64,000 bases of DNA from Streptomyces sp. cf386 (GTDB lineage: Bacteria > Actinomycetota > Actinomycetes > Streptomycetales > Streptomycetaceae): NCBI RefSeq assembly GCF_900103585.1, contig NZ_FNHV01000008.1, positions 374,850 through 438,849 on the forward strand. Direction: 5' to 3'. Positions within the stretch are counted from its first letter, which is position 1; every line of letters starts with the position of its first letter. The position numbers and the translations under genes are program-made. The notes beneath the pieces are model-generated. The model was not told where the DNA came from, did no database searches, and saw nothing but the letters and a program-made list of their open reading frames with translations. Shown one piece after another: positions 60,164-64,000 of this stretch.

Positions 60164-60349
60164 ATGAGTGTCGCGCACTGCTCACCGTCATCGTCAAGCC
60201 ACCCCACAGTTCACTGGGGCGTCCTCGTCATCATCGTGATCATTGCGGCCTCCTGGCAGGACGCCGCAAAGGCGCTTGAAGCTGTAGTCGGTGCTGTTGC
60301 TGCCCTGAGCTGGTGGGCGTATCGCGGCCACATGCCTGCGGTGCAGTAG
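60164..60349 (+). CDS. very small hypothetical membrane protein near attR
   Basis: 61 residues from ATG 60164, which follows AGAGGGAG. One membrane helix 'VHWGVLVIIVIIAASWQ' and a second hydrophobic helix 'ALEAVVGAVAALSWWAY'. A longer start at 60143 is possible. No family recognised; it is the last gene of the element. Confidence 0.45.
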   Translation: MSVAHCSPSSSSHPTVHWGVLVIIVIIAASWQDAAKALEAVVGAVAALSWWAYRGHMPAVQ

Positions 60350-60412
60350 CTCAGCGGTCTGACTGTCCCACCTAGACTCGCTGGGTAAAGCCGCAGTTCG
60401 GGAGCTGATGTC

Positions 60413-60435
60413 TGACATCAGTGTCTGACATCAAC
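60413..60435 (+). promoter_or_regulatory. arm-type integrase site repeats at attR
   Basis: TGACATCA at 60413-60420 and TGACATCAAC at 60426-60435, 13 bp apart and in the same orientation as the pair in attL. They end 95 bp before the core. Confidence 0.6.
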
Positions 60436-60530
60436 AGAGGCGTACAACTGCGCACGCTGGAACACCTGCGAGGGGCGGGGAAGTCAACAGGGACCAGTAG
60501 ACGAGCGGTCATTGAGGATGGTGCACGCGC

Positions 60531-60579
60531 CTACGGATCAGAAGGTTGCAGGTTCGAATCCTGCCGAGTGCACACAGGT
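60531..60579 (+). repeat. attR core with 3' tRNA-Arg remnant
   Basis: Identical 49-bp copy of 46213-46261. Bases 60531-60572 are the 3' part of tRNA-Arg from the anticodon loop; no 5' half is present, so it is not a gene. The original downstream DNA of the tRNA resumes at 60580. Confidence 0.93.
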
Positions 60580-60580
60580 G

Positions 60581-60608
60581 AGAGGCCCCGGAGAGATCCG
60601 GGGCCTCT
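60581..60608 (+). terminator. native terminator of tRNA-Arg, displaced by the AICE
   Basis: AGAGGCCCCGGA (60581-60592) pairs with TCCGGGGCCTCT (60597-60608), loop GAGA. It would follow the tRNA directly if the element were absent; the element brings its own equivalent at 46263. Confidence 0.85.
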
Positions 60609-60674
60609 TGCGTTTCGGATCGTGGTGGGAAAACGTGTCGCCGTCGGCTGCGGCAAGCCCGTACCGTCGTCCGA

Positions 60675-61325
60675 ATGAAGCTGCTCTCTGTCAATGTGGG
60701 CAAGCCCCGGCCCAACCCCTGGAAGGGGCTCGGGTCGACTGGCATCGACAAGCGGCCCGTGGACGGGGCGGTCGCCGTCGGTGCTCCCGGGCCCAAGGGC
60801 ACCGGTGCGGTGGGGCTCGCGGGGGACCGGGTCTACGACGTACGGAACCATGGTGGTGACGACCAGGCCGTGTACGCCTATGCCCGTGAGGACCTCGACG
60901 GGTGGCAGGCCGAGTTGGGGCGGCCCCTGGCCAACGGTGTCTTCGGTGAGAACCTCACGACCCTCGGGGTGGATGTCAACGGCGCGCTGATCGGGGAGCG
61001 CTGGCGTATCGGGGCCGGCGTGGTGCTGGAGGTGTCGTGCCCGCGGATCCCGTGCGGGACGTTCCAGGGGTGGCTGGAGCAGGACGGCTGGATCAAGCGG
61101 TTCACGGTGGCCGCCCTGCCGGGGACGTATCTGCGGGTGATCGAGCCCGGCGACATCAGGGCCGGCGATCCGGTGGAGATCGTCCATCGGCCTGATCACG
61201 ACGTGACGGTCGCCGTCGCGTTCCGCGCGCTGACCCGCGAAGCGGACCTGCTCCCGCGGCTGACGGCCGTCGAGGCACTGCCGGAGGAGATCAGGGAGAT
61301 CGCTGAGCGGCGTACAGCCGGATAG
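60675..61325 (+). CDS. MOSC-domain protein (YiiM-like)
   Basis: 216 residues. MOSC domain with the conserved start 'MKLLSVNVGKPRPNPWKGLG', 'GLAGDRVYDVRNHGGDDQAV', and the catalytic Cys region 'LEVSCPRIPCGTFQGWLEQ'. MOSC proteins handle sulfur or reduce N-hydroxylated compounds with molybdenum cofactor. The C-terminus is the YiiM-type helical extension. It is monocistronic and faces the phosphatase gene at 61395. It is the first host gene after attR. Confidence 0.9.
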   Translation: MKLLSVNVGKPRPNPWKGLGSTGIDKRPVDGAVAVGAPGPKGTGAVGLAGDRVYDVRNHGGDDQAVYAYAREDLDGWQAELGRPLANGVFGENLTTLGVDVNGALIGERWRIGAGVVLEVSCPRIPCGTFQGWLEQDGWIKRFTVAALPGTYLRVIEPGDIRAGDPVEIVHRPDHDVTVAVAFRALTREADLLPRLTAVEALPEEIREIAERRTAG

Positions 61326-61394
61326 GCAACGGCAGCCCGGACCGGCCCGGCCCGGGTCGGTCCGGCCTTGCCTGCCACTCCCCCAACGACTCCT

Positions 61395-64000
61395 CTACAA
61401 CTCCCCGTCCCCGAACCCCAGCCCGTCCAAGTCCCCGTCGAAGTGCTCCCCCAATCCCGCCATCCCGAGGAACATCCCCTCCAGCGGCCCGTCCCCCGAC
61501 TCCCCCCGCACCGCCTGTTCCGTCCAGATGCACTTCCCGGTCGGCGTGTACCGCGTCCCCCACCGCTGCGACAGCGCCGTGACCAGCTGCAGCCCCCGGC
61601 CTCCCTCGTCCGTCTCCGTGGCCCGGCGGATGCGCGGCATCGTCAGGCTGCCGTCGAAGACCTCGCAGATCAGGTCGGCGCCGTGCAGGAGGCGCAGGCG
61701 TAGGGGGCCTCTGGCGTGGCGGATGACGTTGCCGACCAGTTCGCTCGCCAGCAGTTCGGTCGTGGGGGTGAGGGCGTCGAGGCCCCAGGCCGACAGCTGG
61801 TCGCGGATCAGGGCGCGGGCCTGGCCCGCCGCTCTGGGGTCGTCGGGGAGGGGCCAGGAGGCCATGCGGGAGGTGGGCAGTGCGTGCAGGCGGGCGAGGA
61901 GGAAGGCCGCGTCGTCGGCCGCTTGGTGGTCGGCGGGGAGGAGGGCGGCCGTGATCCGTTCGCAGAGGTGTTCCAGGTCCTTGGCCGTGCCGTCCTTGTG
62001 GGAGGTGGCGAGGACGTCGGCGAGCGCCGCCATGCCCTCGTCCATCTCACGCTTCGACGACTCCACCAGTCCGTCCGTGTAGAGGACGAGCACGCTGCCC
62101 TCGGGGACCTGTATCTCGGTTGTCTCGAAGGGGGGTTCCGCCGCGCCGAGAGGGGGATCGGCCGACAGGGGCGGGAACACCACCGTGCCGTCGGGGTGGA
62201 GCAGGGCGGGGGGTGGGTGGCCCGCCCTCGCTATGGAGCAGCTCCGTGTCGTGGAGTCGTACAACGCGTACAGACACGTCACGTACGACTCCTCGCCCAT
62301 GGCTCCGACGATGTCGTTGAGGTGGCTCATGATCTCGTCGGGCGGCAGTTCGAGGTCGGCCAGGGTGTGGACCGCCGTGCGCAGCCGGCCCATCGTCGCC
62401 GCCTCGGGGAGGCCGTGGCCCATGACGTCGCCCACGACCAGCGCCACCTGGCCGCCGGAGAGCGGGATGATGTCGTACCAGTCGCCGCCGACGTCCATGC
62501 CCTGGCCGGCCGGGAGGTAGCGGGCCGCGGCCGTGCAGGCGGGGAGGGCGGGCAGGTCGCGGGGGAGCAGGCTGCGCTGGAGTTCGCGGGACCGGGTGTG
62601 TTCGGCGTCGAAGAGGCGGGCGCGTTCCAGGGCCTGGGCGACCAGGGCGCTGGTCGCGGTCAGGAGGGTGCGCTCCTCGTCGGTGAGGCGGCGCGGGTGG
62701 TCGAAGGTGACCGCGCAGATGCCGAAGGTGTGGCCCGAGGCCGTGAGGGGGAGCAGCGCCCAGGCCTGCTTGCCGGCGCGGGCGGGCAGGTCGGCGTCGC
62801 CGGGGTAGCGCGCGATGAACTCCTGCCGGGAGGACATGAACAGCGGCGCGCCGGCCAGTATCGCGTCCCACAGAGGGCTGGGTTCCGTACGCTCGCGGCC
62901 GTCGAGGGCGGCGATGACGTCGGTCGGGTAGCCGACGGATCCGACGGTGTGTAGCCGGTCGCCCTCCACGGCCTGCACCACCAGGCCGGTCGCCTCGAAC
63001 GGCGGCAGCACCCTGCGGGCGACCGCGTCCACCACGTCCTTCGAGGTCGTCGCCTTGGCGAGCGCGGCCGTCAACTCCGCTATCCGCGCGGCCCGTTCGG
63101 ACGCGGCCCGCTCGGCGGACCGGCGCTCCTCCTCGAGGCGGCGCTTCTCGGTGACGTCGGTGAAGTAGATCGTGCGGCCGTCGGGGCCGGGGACCAGCCG
63201 CAGGTGGCACAGCCGGCCGTTGGGCAGTCGTACGTCGAAGCTGACCGACTTCTCCGCGGTGGCGGCCTGCCGGCAGCGGATCTCCAGGCCGGGCACCTGC
63301 TCGGCGGCGGGCAGGTCCCACAGCAGGCGGCCGAACAGCTCCTCCTCGGAGTAGCCGAGGGTGCGTTCGGCCTCCACGTTGGCGAAGGTGATCCGCCAGT
63401 CGTCGTCCATCGCGAGGAAGCCGTCGCTCATGTGGCGCAGGGCCCGGCCGAGCGCGTCCCGGGCGGAGCGTGGCTCGTCGCTGTCCCAGCCCACGCCGAT
63501 CATCCGGTGCGGCTCGCCGCTCTCGTCGTACGTCGCCCTGCCGCGGGCCTGGGTCCAGCCCCAGGTGCCGTCGAGTTTGCGCACCCGGTACTCGGCCTCG
63601 AAGACGCCGCCGTCGACGATCGCCCGGTCCGCCGCGGCCAGGGTCGGTGCCAGGTCGTCGGGGTGGACGCAGCGCATCCAGCACTCCACCTTGCCGGTGA
63701 AGTCCTGCGGCCGGGTGCCGTAGAGCTCCAGGGCGGCCTCGTCCCAGATCAGGTCGCCGGTGCGGATGTTCCAGTCCCAGGAGCCGACGCTGACCTCCTT
63801 CAGGGCCTGGCGCAGGCGCCGCCCGCTGTTCTGCTCCGGCAGTACGGGCCCGATGGGCGGCGGTGCCTGGACCATCCGGTCCTCGGCCCAGGCGATGAGA
63901 GCGCGCAGGAACTCCCAGTGCTCGGGGGTCGGTTCGCCCCCGTCGCCCATCAGGACGCTGAGGGCGCCGGTGCTGCGGTGGCCGCTGCGCATCGGCAGCG
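61395..64000 (-). CDS. PAS-GAF-PP2C-HATPase multidomain phosphatase, 5' end outside window
   Basis: At least 865 residues are visible from the in-frame ATG at 63992, but the frame runs open to the window edge, so the true start may lie beyond. Two PAS domains ('SWDWNIRTGDLIWDEAALEL' near 72; 'SDGFLAMDDDWRITFANVEA' near 185), a helical linker, a GAF domain (~310-470), a PP2C/SpoIIE domain ('GMDVGGDWYDIIPLSGGQVA', 'SVLVLYTDGLVESSKREMDE'), and a C-terminal HATPase ('LLASELVGNVIRHARG', 'EGGRGLQLVTALSQRWG'). It joins a phosphatase and an anti-sigma-type kinase in one chain. Confidence 0.9.
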   Translation of the reverse strand, partial: LPMRSGHRSTGALSVLMGDGGEPTPEHWEFLRALIAWAEDRMVQAPPPIGPVLPEQNSGRRLRQALKEVSVGSWDWNIRTGDLIWDEAALELYGTRPQDFTGKVECWMRCVHPDDLAPTLAAADRAIVDGGVFEAEYRVRKLDGTWGWTQARGRATYDESGEPHRMIGVGWDSDEPRSARDALGRALRHMSDGFLAMDDDWRITFANVEAERTLGYSEEELFGRLLWDLPAAEQVPGLEIRCRQAATAEKSVSFDVRLPNGRLCHLRLVPGPDGRTIYFTDVTEKRRLEEERRSAERAASERAARIAELTAALAKATTSKDVVDAVARRVLPPFEATGLVVQAVEGDRLHTVGSVGYPTDVIAALDGRERTEPSPLWDAILAGAPLFMSSRQEFIARYPGDADLPARAGKQAWALLPLTASGHTFGICAVTFDHPRRLTDEERTLLTATSALVAQALERARLFDAEHTRSRELQRSLLPRDLPALPACTAAARYLPAGQGMDVGGDWYDIIPLSGGQVALVVGDVMGHGLPEAATMGRLRTAVHTLADLELPPDEIMSHLNDIVGAMGEESYVTCLYALYDSTTRSCSIARAGHPPPALLHPDGTVVFPPLSADPPLGAAEPPFETTEIQVPEGSVLVLYTDGLVESSKREMDEGMAALADVLATSHKDGTAKDLEHLCERITAALLPADHQAADDAAFLLARLHALPTSRMASWPLPDDPRAAGQARALIRDQLSAWGLDALTPTTELLASELVGNVIRHARGPLRLRLLHGADLICEVFDGSLTMPRIRRATETDEGGRGLQLVTALSQRWGTRYTPTGKCIWTEQAVRGESGDGPLEGMFLGMAGLGEHFDGDLDGLGFGDGEL

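Larger units (their letters stand above)
46213..60579. mobile_element. pSAM2-like actinomycete integrative and conjugative element (AICE)
   Basis: About 14.4 kb between two identical 49-bp att cores (46213-46261 and 60531-60579), integrated into the 3' half of tRNA-Arg(ACG). Gene content is the standard AICE set: tyrosine integrase, excisionase, replication helicase and Prim-Pol, a single FtsK-type TraB, spread proteins and a GntR regulator of the KorSA type. Such elements excise, replicate as circles and transfer double-stranded DNA through TraB. All expected modules are present and unbroken, so it may be active. The right-hand 2 kb is less GC-rich and gene-poor. Confidence 0.93.

Noticed and set aside
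59911..60207. 98-codon minus-strand frame near the right end of the AICE
   Set aside because: It overlaps a perfect inverted repeat and has no ribosome-binding site or recognisable feature.
60531..60572. Second tRNA-Arg
   Set aside because: Only the 3' half is present; it is the attR copy left by integration.

Overview
The window is high-GC (roughly 70%) DNA with codon use, twin-arginine signal peptides, SpoIIE-type phosphatases, a subtilisin-inhibitor gene and a tRNA-integrated conjugative element, all typical of Streptomyces. The gene order serS - pheA - copper cluster (dtpA/copCD/ecuC/sco/ycnI) - pepP matches, from memory, the chromosomal core of S. coelicolor/S. lividans at about SCO3956-SCO3980, near oriC. 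No alignment was run.

Layout. 1-5.1 kb: end of an alpha/beta-hydrolase gene, an M24 peptidase, and a tightly coupled operon of two ABC-2 ATPase/permease pairs. 5.1-8 kb: an unusual tRNA-Ser(GCT), a ten-copy heptamer repeat, a HAD phosphatase and serS. 7.8-8.4 kb: a gene-free stretch with a cluster of DnaA boxes. 8.4-15.8 kb: pheA and a copper-trafficking cluster (DyP peroxidase, CopC-CopD fusion, PCuAC-type chaperone, Sco, YcnI, membrane protein). 16-24.8 kb: a HATPase regulator, secreted intradiol dioxygenase, CitG-like protein, aminopeptidase P, PP2C phosphatase, Prim-Pol protein and a SEC-C/DUF5926 protein. 24.9-33.1 kb: another HATPase, GDPD, an HtrA-like protease, a Ser/Thr kinase, tRNA-Ser(TGA), and amphi-Trp, DinB and Prim-Pol genes. 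33.4-40.5 kb: a small NQ-rich secreted protein, a ChsH2-ChsH1-Ltp2-like lipid-degradation operon, a SigE-family sigma factor, an intact IS481-family element and an acyl-CoA synthetase. 40.5-46.3 kb: a 1446-residue PAS/degenerate-kinase/double-receiver protein, a subtilisin inhibitor, tRNA-Ser(GCT) and tRNA-Arg(ACG).

46.2-60.6 kb is an actinomycete integrative and conjugative element (AICE, pSAM2-like) inserted in the 3' half of tRNA-Arg(ACG), bounded by identical 49-bp att cores at 46213-46261 and 60531-60579. From left to right it carries int, xis, an iteron-like repeat region, a P4/D5-type helicase, a small Zn-finger protein, a Prim-Pol, two small proteins, a repeat array immediately 3' of traB (clt candidate), traB, a small Zn-protease, spread-type genes including a DUF5706 (Pycsar-effector-like) membrane protein, and DUF6284. 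Divergent from this operon lie a GntR/KorSA-type repressor with twin 14-bp palindromic operators and a YdcF-like protein, then AT-richer DNA with repeats and two small membrane proteins. After attR come a MOSC protein and a large PAS/GAF/PP2C/HATPase protein running off the end.

The most unusual signals are non-coding: the DnaA-box cluster, arm-type integrase sites in both att regions, the candidate clt array, the GntR operators, an IS whose transposase stop codon comes from its target site and whose ribosome-binding site is buried in a hairpin, and a 10-bp CG-alternating palindrome recurring between 14.9 and 28.5 kb. No wholly new multi-gene system was evident.
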